Source: Nematostella vectensis
Lineage: Eukaryota; Cnidaria; Anthozoa; Actiniaria; Edwardsiidae
Direction of reading: 5' to 3'
Assembly: GCF_932526225.1 (NCBI RefSeq)
Contig: NC_064047.1
Location: 12,224,460 to 12,288,459, forward strand
Length of the DNA: 64,000 bases
The position numbers and the translations under genes are program-made. Below the pieces are notes generated by a model. It worked only from the letters and a program-made list of their open reading frames with translations. It was not told where the DNA came from and searched no databases. Shown one piece after another: positions 55,901-64,000 of this stretch (within the stretch, counting starts at the first letter, position 1; each line of letters starts with the position of its first letter).

Positions 55901-56260
55901 CGCGCGCGCTCACGAAGTGTTCTCACAACACGGCGTTGTCCCGCGACGGCAAATCTAGAACAGCATTTTCCTATTCTACGTGCGCCGCCAGAACGTCCTT
56001 GCGTAAGGTCTCTGTTTTATAAAGTAAAACGATACAAAAAAGCAGCCTAACTTCGACTTACCGAAGATTTGTAACACTTCTGCATCGTAAAGTCTTGGTG
56101 TGTCTGCTGCCTTCTCTCTGTATACAACAGATACCACACAACCCTGGCGCAAAACTTCGCCTGTCTTAGGGATGATATCACTTCCCCTTAAAACCGTAAA
56201 CTCGCGACGATCCTCCGCGTTGTTTACCCACTCAACAACAACAAATTTCTTTGAGGTCAT
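52625..56260 (-). CDS. BEN-domain protein, eight exons, one apparent frameshift
   Basis: Minus-strand exons: 56062-56260 (ATG at 56260), 55450-55515, 55120-55206, 54506-54567, about 53500-54356, 53103-53144, 52809-52971 and 52625-52737 (TGA). All junction phases agree. Total coding length is 1,589 bp, exactly one base short of 530 codons, which matches one missing base in the Pro-rich repeat near 54,160. Domains: an N-terminal module (KFVVVEWVN, VVSVVYREKAADTPRLYDAE); basic Lys/Arg-rich segments (PRPKKRKP, NKRPKSNKSKS); a Pro/Gln/Thr-rich repeat region; a coiled coil (DLKAEVETLKQEVKNLKRKL); and a C-terminal BEN domain (VKRLLSDLFTEEELMRCTLK). BEN domains bind DNA or chromatin, so a nuclear transcription regulator is likely. 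The end of the fifth exon (donor GTGATT) is tentative. Confidence 0.8.
53890..54250 (-). repeat. Coding tandem repeat (~39-45 bp) in the BEN gene, with 1-bp deletion
   Basis: Minus-strand units of the form TPRPxTPPPRQSN code Pro/Arg/Gln/Ser-rich protein. One unit (plus strand 54151-54167, TCGTGGGGGTTAGATTG) is one base shorter than its neighbours (TCGTGGGGTATTAGATTG). It switches the open frame from the upstream one (MSRRRFPEDD...) to the downstream one (..DDLRPLSSTP..). Confidence 0.8.
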
Positions 56261-56592
56261 TTTGACTATGATCAGTTAAAGATTCGATAAAATTCACAGC
56301 ACGGAGATTTGCTAAGGAAATATAACCGGTACAATCCACCTACGAAAACCAGTACAAGTCGGCGATGTCCCTGGCAGCCAGCAAGGGGTGAATGACGTAT
56401 GCAAAAAGGCGGATTCTGATTGGGTGATGTTGATTACAGAACGTAAGATCGTGTCCAGGGGTCCAATGTTCATCAAGATTCTTTCATCACATTGCGTTAT
56501 TGCGAAACAAAACAAGCAGATGTGTCAGGATGTGCTATAAGGATAAATCAGAGGAACGACAAACTGCGCCAAAATGAGTCCAAGGTAAAAGC
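56261..56592. promoter_or_regulatory. Shared 5' region between divergent genes (BEN, C2H2)
   Basis: About 330 bp separate the BEN-gene ATG (minus, 56260) from the first clear ATG of the zinc-finger frame (plus, 56593). Both promoters and leaders must lie here or overlap, which fits a bidirectional promoter. No core element was identified by eye. Confidence 0.45.
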
Positions 56593-56767
56593 ATGGCAAG
56601 ACCTCTATCGGAGAAATGTAATGAAAATCCACCCCCCGGCCCGCTCTACCAGAAAATTTTTGCAAACAACAAAAAGACATACTTGTGTACCCTGTGTAAT
56701 CGATCTTTGTCAAGACTTCAGCGCCTAGACGAACATTTACAAAAGATTCATGGTAAACGAGACTCAA
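56593..56767 (+). CDS. C2H2 zinc-finger exon (first visible exon, gene incomplete)
   Basis: The frame from ATG 56593 encodes 58 residues ending in a single classical finger: YLCTLCNRSLSRLQRLDEHL then QKIHG (C-x2-C-x12-H-x4-H). It ends in phase 1 at CTCAA|GTAAGT after 56767, a strong donor. An upstream ATG with a possible donor (ATGAGTCCAAG|GTAAAA near 56,585) is an alternative first exon. No downstream exon was recognised before the mobile-element cluster, so the rest may lie beyond it or the gene may be truncated. Confidence 0.55.
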
Positions 56768-57150
56768 GTAAGTACCTTAAGGTTTATGCTATAGTGTCTA
56801 AATGGGTTGGAAGTTTATAACATAGACCCATTAGAATAACCATAAACATGTCTAAAATTCAAGATCAAAATTTTGATAGATTCTTAACAATGGTTAATCC
56901 TTGCTATTAGACTCCGGTCGAGTTTCAGTCGAGCATGTATTTGCCAGGATTAGTCAGGGGTGTAGGAGGGTTTTAATTGGCGGTCGACTTTCTATGGTCT
57001 ATGGAGTCTAAGCAAGGTTAACAAAATGCAAAAGTTTGTATCATTTAAGGGCTTGATTCACAATGTTGATACAAGTACAGCGGGCCGGAATTAAGTTTGG
57101 TTCTAATGATTATTTATGAGTTTCTTAATAACAGACCTTTACCCACGTGA

Positions 57151-57558
57151 GGCCTACTCGACTGCTGCGCAGACTGCTTTTTATAGTCTCAAATGGAAAT
57201 GATAATAATGACACAAGGTAATATTTATAAGAAAATTAAACATTTGACAGGGATAAGATATTTCCTTTATATTTACCATGAGGTTATACAGTATTGAGTA
57301 AATGTTCTCAGCTAATAATTGAAGCCTTTTGATTGGTAACGAAGCCTTTTGATTGAGCATGCTGTAGTAAATAAAAATTATAATTAGCTACGAGCATTAA
57401 TTCAATACTGTAAAATGCTCATGGTAAATAAAAAGTTTATATATGAGGAATAACTGTCCCTTGAAATGTCCAATTTTCTTACAAATATTACATTGTGCAT
57501 TATTATTATTTCAATAATAAGAAAATAAAAAGCAGTCTGCGCAGCAGTCGAGTAGGCC
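57151..57558. mobile_element. Palindromic MITE with perfect 34-bp terminal inverted repeats
   Basis: GGCCTACTCGACTGCTGCGC ... CTTTTTAT at 57151-57184 is the exact reverse complement of 57525-57558. The inner parts (for example GTAATATTTATAAGAAAATT and TATTTACCATGAG) also mirror each other imperfectly, so the whole 408-bp element is a fold-back. No target duplication is obvious. No coding capacity. Confidence 0.8.
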
Positions 57559-57639
57559 GAAGGCCTACGAGACGGAACCAGTGGGCGATGCCATACTTGC
57601 CAAAAGAAAGCATTTTGATTGGTATGATTGGGCATCCAT

Positions 57640-58340
57640 TTGCCACAAAGCCCTATGCCTTGGCCATGGTACTTGCAGTGCTATGTGTCTGCTATGTATG
57701 GTGGACCACCCCTTCCCCTTACTTTTCACCATATCCACCATTTCCACTATATCCACCATTTGCCACATACTCCTATCCCTTGGCCATGTTACTTGCAGTG
57801 TTGACTGTCTGCTATGTATGGTGGACCACCCCTCCCCCTTACTCTTCACCATATCCACCATTTTCACCAAATCCACCATTTGCCACATAGCCCTATCCCT
57901 TGGCCGTGGTACTTGCAGTGCTATGTGTCTGCTATATGTATGGTGGACCACCCCTCCCCCTTACTTTTCACCATATCCACCATAGCCACCATTTGCCACA
58001 TAGCCCTATGCCTTGGCCATGGTACTTGCAGTGCTATGTGTCTGCTATAGGTATGGTGGACCACCCCTCCACCTAGCTTTTCACCATATCCACCATATCC
58101 ACCATTTGCCACATAGCTCTATGATTTGGTCATGGTACTTGCATGCAGTGTGGATTGTCTGCTTTATGTATGGTGGACCACCTCTCCCCCTTACTTTTCA
58201 CCATATCCACCATTCCCATCATATCCACCATTTGCCACATACTCCTATCCCTTGGCCATGCTACTTGCAGTGTTGACTGTCTGCTATATGTATGGTGGAC
58301 CAGCCTCACCATATCCACGATTGTATCAGCCCTATTCCTA
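57640..58340. repeat. 113-124-bp tandem repeat, about six copies
   Basis: Landmark TTGGCCATGGTACTTGCAGT recurs near 57660, 57780, 57900, 58013, 58130 and 58251. Units contain CTGCTATGTATGGTGGACCA and the CCATATCCACCATTTGCCAC motif. Overlapping hydrophobic/Pro-rich frames (for example 57495-57890) come from the repeat and change frame with unit length, so they are not called as genes. Confidence 0.85.
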
Positions 58341-58624
58341 AAGCCTTGGTACTTGTAATTCTGAATAGACAGTATATATGCTAAGTATGGGTCTATAGGA
58401 CCATCCCTCCCCTTAAGTTCTACGCTGCAGTGTTATTTTACCATTTGGCCGTTTGCCACTAGTGCTTGACAAATGGCCATTTTGAAATGGCCAATGGCCA
58501 ATGTGAGACAGTGTTGGACAACCCTCTACAGAAGTTAGTTTTCACTCAGATAACTTTAATAGATAAAGCAATTTAGTTAAATACCTTTAGTTCATTCTTT
58601 TATATTCAGATCACGTCAAGATTA

Positions 58625-59180
58625 GGGGGGTGAATAGGGGTATGTAAATCCGCCGATCCGCTACATTTTTGGAGCAAATCTGTGGATCCGCATAATTTTT
58701 TTAGATTCGCATGGTTTCACAAAACAATAGCATCGATTGAAATTTATTTAAAATCCGAAATTCGACCGTCGAAGCAGTCAAAACCCGAAATCCGCGCCAG
58801 AATTGTGAAAAGATCCGTGATCTGCCGTACTCCCAAAATCCGCCAATCCGCTAGAATAATAATAACAATCCGTAATCCGTGAGCATTTCGGGGCCGAATC
58901 CGCCAATCCGCTAGAATAATAATAACAATCCGTAATCCGTGAGCATTTCGGGGCCGAATCCGCCATTCCGCTAGACTAATAATAACAATCCGTAATCCGT
59001 GAGCATTTCGGGGCCGAATCCGCCAATCCGCTAGAATAATAATAACAATCCGTAATCCGTGGGCATTTCGGGGCCGAATCCGCCATTCCGCTAGACTAAT
59101 AATAACAATCCGTAATCCGTGAGCATTTCGGGGCCGAATCCGCCAATCTGCGAACCTATTCACCCCCCCCCCCCCCCCCC
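58625..59180. mobile_element. Non-autonomous element with G-run termini, TIR and 5-bp target duplication
   Basis: Left end GGGGGGTGAATAGG is the reverse complement of the right end CCTATTCACCCCCC(n). GATTA flanks both sides (58620-58624 and 59181-59185). The interior holds degenerate ATCCGC-rich sequence and a 60-bp satellite. The right terminus has expanded to 18 C. No coding capacity. Confidence 0.75.
58837..59136. repeat. 60-bp satellite, five copies
   Basis: Unit AATCCGCCAATCCGCTAGAA plus TAATAATAACAATCCGTAAT and CCGTGAGCATTTCGGGGCCG. Units 3 and 5 share variants (CCATTCCG, GACTAAT) absent from units 1, 2 and 4, indicating duplication as a 120-bp dimer. The 139-codon minus-strand frame is a repeat artefact. 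Confidence 0.9.
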
Positions 59181-59564
59181 GATTAGGTATTGAAGCTGTC
59201 TCTAACTGAATAAAGTAGTCAGCTCGTTTCTATGTCCCTCTTTATACGCTACGGGTCTACACGTGTTGCAAATGTATAAACACAACGAAATGTGGCGTAA
59301 TTAATTCAAGTGAGCACGACTTTCCACAATAACTTGATAGAAAGTAAAGCTATGGAAAATTTGCAGCAATGAAATCGCCAATTAGGCCTTGATTATGCAC
59401 AAATACATAAATCGTATATGTGAAATTCTGAATTCCGATGCAATGATTTGCGATGACGTCACAGAATTGCATACTTCGCATAAGGAAAAGGCTTCGGTAA
59501 GATCATAGTGATCATCAATGCAGATTTCTCGGGACGACGAAAAAAATAGTTGCATTTTATGACT
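59181..59564. other. Short intergenic stretch; nothing recognised
   Basis: No gene-like frame, repeat or RNA signature was seen. Confidence 0.4.
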
Positions 59565-59573
59565 GGGCTACCA

Positions 59574-59653
59574 TACCCTGGTTCCAGAGCCTCGAACGTC
59601 TCTCTAGTGGCCAGCCACTAAATAGAGACGTTCGAAGCTTTGGAACCAGGGTA
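59574..59653. mobile_element. 80-bp palindromic MITE, 9-bp target duplication
   Basis: TACCCTGGTTCCAGAGCCTC ... and ... CCAGGGTA form near-complete reverse complements around a short centre. GGGCTACCA flanks the element exactly on both sides (59565-59573 and 59654-59662). Same family as 60136-60260. Confidence 0.82.
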
Positions 59654-60135
59654 GGGCTACCACAGGTATCCCAGTAAAAAAAAACTAAAGTTGTTGTGTG
59701 TTTGTGATGGGTGGGGGTGGGGGGATTTAGACATTCCAAAAAAGGGGCGGCGGAGCTGTCGTTAAACACCACCAGGCCAGGTGACAATTTAATTTCGAGC
59801 CCATTTTCAGGTGTGTAAATAATATTGTATAGGGTGGACTGGGGGCATGCTCCACCGTGAAAATGTTGCCATTTTTAAATATGTGAAATGCTAATTTTCG
59901 TTAAAACCTCAATAGAGAACAGCATCATTAGCTCCTTGCCGACTGAAATCTTATTTACATATCTTTTTATACCACCAATCGGAAAAGTTAATAGGGGGGG
60001 GGACTTCGACATGAATGAAAATAGTAGAGGCAGCACTTTAAGGGATAATGATTTTCAACGCCTGCCAAACGAAAGTTATAAAAGTGCAAACAGAAAGCGC
60101 ATCATATTAATTTATCTATTTTGTAGGGGGTCTTA

Positions 60136-60260
60136 TACCCCGGTCCCAGGGCCTCGAGCGTCCTTCTATTCAGTGGCCAGCGAGGTTGAGACGTCTCAAC
60201 CTCGTCTCAACCTCGCTGGCTACTAAATAGAGAGACGCACGAGGCTCTGGGACCAGGGTA
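60136..60260. mobile_element. 125-bp palindromic MITE, same family, 8/9-bp target duplication
   Basis: Ends TACCCCGGTCCCAGGGCCTC and GAGGCTCTGGGACCAGGGTA match the termini of the 59574 element. Flanks GGGGTCTTA (60127-60135) and GGGGTCTTG (60261-60269) agree at 8 of 9 bases. The centre holds an extra palindrome (GCGAGGTTGAGACGTCTCAA). Confidence 0.82.
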
Positions 60261-60604
60261 GGGGTCTTGGGCTCTCCCCAGTAAAAATTTTGAAATTCCA
60301 GTTCTAGGAGACTCGAAAATTGACCAGAATGCCTGTTTAAAAAATAAGGCCCTCCCCTAGACCCTGTATCAAAAATGACGATATAACTCATAGATGTCTA
60401 TTTGCTTGAATTCGTTTGTCCTTAGAAATTTTTCACTAACGCAGGTGGGAAGCCTGTGCTGTGACAACGCTAAGTTTGATTGAATGTTCCTCCCGTTGCA
60501 TTGTTTGTACAACTTCGTCAACGGCTACTGAGCTCAATAATAGAATCTAGGAGGAAAAGAAAAATATTGCACATTATGTGAGGCGAGAGAATTCTTTGCC
60601 ATCA

Positions 60605-60797
60605 GAGACACCGCTGTTTGCTTCTGTTTTGTTTAGTTCCGCATGTGACTGCTGAGCTCGCCTTGCGTGACAGGGGGCGGTCTGAGTGACTGCGTGGGGG
60701 ACTAGGGTCTAGATTCCTTTGCGTCTTTCCCGAAGGGTTGATCAGACGCTTCCATTGTAAGTTGAGATTCTTCTGAGAAGATTTCGACTAGAAACAG
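60605..60797 (+). promoter_or_regulatory. Putative promoter end and 5' non-coding exon of the second TRIM gene
   Basis: Near-identical to 30,313-30,516, ending in ACTAGAAACAG|GTATTTAT. It is the only well-conserved block between the two loci outside exons and their close flanks, which supports a transcribed, functional leader. Confidence 0.55.
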
Positions 60798-62716
60798 GTA
60801 TTTATATCGCCTATTTCCACCCTATTTTGGCTATATTACCTATTTCATTATTGTATGGGGTCTAAAAGTGGATCGATTCATTTGTCTTCAGCTGATAACT
60901 CTTGAGAGGTAAAATCACTTCCGCTTTCGATTCGATTCCACTAAAATTTCGAAAGACTCGAAAGGTTTCCGAGTAAAAAAAATCTATATTAAATGTACCT
61001 TTTGTTCCAAACGTTGTGTTTAGTATATTGGCAGTCTATATTTGAATTATTATGTGTTGTCTTATTCGTTGTTGTTGTTACAATGCTGTACATTAAAGGT
61101 CGGTACAGCTAGATATGCTCACTCTAGCTGAATCGTTTACCTTATAACACTTTATTTTCGCGTCAATTTAAACAGCCTCTGTCAGGTGCCATTTTATCAT
61201 CCTAGCAAAGTACCAAAGTGTGAAGAAGCATCCATTTCCATCGGCTGATTTGTGATATTTTCGATTTAAAAAAAATTAAAAATTCGCGAAAATAAAGCAT
61301 AGCTGTCAACTCTCCCGCATTAGGCGGATGTCACAAGATTTTGAACCTAATAACATTAATTTTTGTGTGAATGTTCATACATTCTGCATCCACTGTATTC
61401 ACTCGCATTGGCGTTGGTTTTTTTCACATATTTACTGTATCTCACCCGATTTTACAAGATTTCTGTGCAAGTTTGATTGACAGCTATGATAAAGTGATAT
61501 GGCCTTTGGGTGAAATATTTGTCGTTTTATAAGCTTTTTGCAAACACCTTGACTTTGACAATTCTGAACTGTATTTACAGGTTTTTGTGGAACTAAATTT
61601 AGCCCACGCATGTCTTTGTTACAGTTTTGATGAATGAAGCACATTCTAAATCACTTGCTTTACTTGAGTTTATTGTCTCAAAATGGCAAGATTGCAAAAA
61701 TAAAGTGACTTTTTATGAAAATAGCGAAAATAAAGTGTCGCCCAATAACAACATTTTAAAATCGTGAAATTTTGACGTCGCCAATAAGGTGTAATAAGGG
61801 TTTAGTTTCAATTAAAGATTGTTTATTTTCGTTGTTCTCTGGTGGACAGGTACAGTGATTTCTGATTTTTTTAAATTGTTATTTTTTTGGGTTTGCCACT
61901 CAAAAAAGTCACATGATCTTTTAGCACAAGTCGCCTATTCACGAAACAGTCAGAAATTAAACAAGAAAGCTATGAAAATAGTTGAGTTTGCTTGATGGTG
62001 GATGGATGGGGTGCTAAATTAAAGTAGTGTTACAGATTCTCTAGCCTTCAAAAGTGTAATTCCCATATTGGTCACTGGGAAGGGGTAAATTGGCCAAATT
62101 GCCATTGACTTATCTTCAAACTTCTAGCTGTTTTACTGCTCATCCAATAGCTAAGTCCAAATATCTGTTGTTTGGAGTCGTTCATGAGTTTTAGGAAGCA
62201 ACTGAAGGTAAAGTGATCACAATTAAAATTTGGCAATGTAACAATAATCTCATTGATAAGCTGGGTTATTTTTCATAGTAAGTAAATAAGTAAGTATATA
62301 TACTGTATGTCCAACTTTGCATATTCATATTTGTGTTGTCATTTTCCCTTTCCAATTTGTTTGATCATGCAAAGCTTCCAAACATAACGCCGGAATTTAT
62401 AACAAAATAAACAAATATATAACACAGTTTATTCAGCAGACACAAGATTAATCCCTAATTTCTTGAATTATTGTGCATGTTTAGGGATTGCAAACTCCAC
62501 ATGAGAAATGCAAATTTTAAAGTGTTTGTAATGCAGATATTTCTGCATTATTTTTGAGAATTAAAAGGAAATGACCAGAAGGGGCGTGGCTGTGCCCCCA
62601 ATATTTTCTCAATGTTTCTGTATCGTGCCCCCCCCCCCCAATCTTAGGTGGCCTGCTATGCCTCTCGTAGAAAAGGAATAATAAATTTGCTTATGCTTTA
62701 CTTGTTGTTTTTTTAG
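60798..62716. other. First intron of the second TRIM gene; nothing else recognised
   Basis: Partly alignable to 30,517-32,913 near its ends (for example GGCAGTCTATATTTGA and CACATGAGAAATG). The Penelope-like fragment and the skewed block of the first locus are absent here. A 12-C tract is at 62628-62639. Confidence 0.5.
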
Positions 62717-64000
62717 AAATGACATCTGCCAGTAGGCGCCTCGAGGATGAGGTGACGTGCTCTATATGTATAGAGCACTTCAACGATCCTAGAGTGCTCC
62801 CTTGCTTCCACTCATTTTGTCGGCACTGCCTGGAAGAGCTGGCAGTGCACTCTGAAGGGAGAGGAAAACTTGTGTGCCCCCTCTGTAAGGCGGAATTCCA
62901 GGTAATCTGTCATGCAGAAATTCATCCATTACTTAATGAACACTGGCACAACTGTGTGACAAATGTTTTGCTGTAACAAAGAAATGGATTCAAACGACAA
63001 GTGCATTTCGAAAGAGAAAAGCAAAATTGAATTCTTCTCACAAGAAATTACTTTGAGTATTGAATTATTAAAAGATAAGGATCCCCAAGCTAATGTTGTA
63101 TTTTGCATGTTTCCTTCATAGTTACTGTGGATATATGGGCGTTACAAAAAAAATTGGGACAAAAAATTATAATAAAATACCTTCAAACTTTTCTTACCTG
63201 TTTTTGGACTTGTCATTCACATCCCTGTGAAGTTTCAATTCATTTGGGGCAATATTGAGCAATTGTAGTTCAACTATATTTACAGTAACTATGAATAAAA
63301 CACGTAAAATACAACATTAGCTCGGGGAACCTATGCCCTTCCCTGAAACCATATGCAAACTCCGTTATAACTCTATTTTACTGATTATTGTTCTAGATTT
63401 CCCCAGCAGATGTTCCGAGTTTGAAGGTGAATTTCATGATCAACAGTATTCTCTCTGTTCTTCCTTTGTTGACATCTGACGACTCCAAGAAGAAACCAGC
63501 TTGTGAATCGTGTGATAGTGGTGAGCCTGCCCAAGGGAGATGTAACGAGTGCGATCACTTTGTCTGTGAGCAGTGCATCTCGACTCATAAGAGATTTCGA
63601 CCAGTGCAACACCACACTATCCTCAGTCTTGATGAGATCAAAAGCGGAAAGTTACTTGCAATGAGCAAGGCTTCCTTCTGCACCAAACACAAGGGTGAAA
63701 AGCTGAAACTGTTTTGCGAATCTTGTAAGGAAGTAATTTGGCGGGACTGTACCGTTGTTGATCATAAAAATCATGATTACCTTTTCACAAGTGATGTTAT
63801 CGCTCGAGAGAAAGAAGAAATATTGGGAAGAGCAAAAAAGGTTGCATCAAAACTCACCGATATTGAACAGGCGATGGCATTGGTAGAAGAGGCTCAACAT
63901 CATCTCGAGGAAAATAAACGTGCTACCAGAAGGGATCTGGATGCGTTCATTGATAAGCAGATAGGTACTCTTGAGAAGATGCGATCTGATCTTAAAGGGG
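62717..64000 (+). CDS. Second TRIM (RING/B-box) gene, 3'-partial
   Basis: Exons 62717-62901 (ATG at 62719, RING) and 63397 to the window edge (B-boxes, coiled coil). Splice sites and phase are the same as in the first copy at 32,914. The RING is intact (CSICIEHF, CFHSFCRHC, CPLC). B-box 1 is intact. B-box 2 reads EVIWRDC where the first copy has EVICRYC, so one zinc-binding Cys is replaced by Trp. One extra codon (Pro) precedes LLTSDDS. The C-terminal domain lies outside the window; by homology a TLDc domain is expected. The near-identical coding sequence implies a recent tandem duplication (ATG to ATG about 29.8 kb). Confidence 0.83.

Noticed and set aside
58744..59163. 139-codon Arg-rich minus-strand frame
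   Set aside because: Product of the 60-bp satellite inside a mobile element.

Overview
This window is nuclear DNA of an invertebrate animal, most likely an anthozoan cnidarian (sea anemone or coral). The evidence is intron-rich genes with GT-AG introns, a RING/B-box/coiled-coil (TRIM) protein joined to a TLDc domain, a BEN-domain gene, and degraded BEL/Pao, DIRS, Ty3/gypsy and Penelope-like retrotransposons. The species call is inference. I saw no bacterial operons, rRNA, tRNA or CRISPR.

Region 1 (1-16,301, +) holds the 3' part of a cell-surface receptor gene. An EGF-like exon (1-102) is followed by an array of micro-exons of 48 or 54 bp. All are phase 1-1 and encode Thr/Ser/Pro-rich modules of 16-18 residues. 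At least 25 keep an AG acceptor, an open frame and a GT donor. Much of the array sits in two tandem amplifications: a ~2.1 kb unit x3 and a 1,523-bp unit x~4. Downstream exons encode an SEA-like domain, one transmembrane helix and a Tyr-rich tail with an ITAM-spaced motif (YEEL-x6-YQTL).

Region 2 (17,760-32,700) is a transposon graveyard. A minus-strand BEL/Pao element is split inside its reverse transcriptase by a ~5.2 kb insertion that contains a DIRS-like element. Next come an internally deleted plus-strand Ty3/gypsy element, a strand-asymmetric block and a Penelope-like RT fragment.

Region 3 (30,300-40,563, +) is a TRIM-TLDc gene. Its four coding exons join in phase to give 546 codons plus a stop. 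A 4.6-kb intron splits the TLDc domain and carries a 56-copy 48-bp minisatellite. A diverged copy of the same gene starts at about 60.6 kb and runs off the right end. It has lost one B-box zinc ligand.

Region 4 (41,400-51,300) holds a fold-back element, a 37-G tract, a 51-bp satellite with a 765-bp higher-order repeat, a 77-bp satellite and a minus-strand gypsy relic.

Region 5 (52,625-56,767) holds a minus-strand eight-exon BEN-domain gene, with one apparent single-base frameshift in a Pro-rich repeat. It is arranged head to head with a plus-strand exon encoding a C2H2 zinc finger.

Region 6 (57,150-60,260) is a cluster of non-autonomous palindromic elements and minisatellites. Several elements have clean terminal inverted repeats and target-site duplications. 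The second TRIM copy follows.
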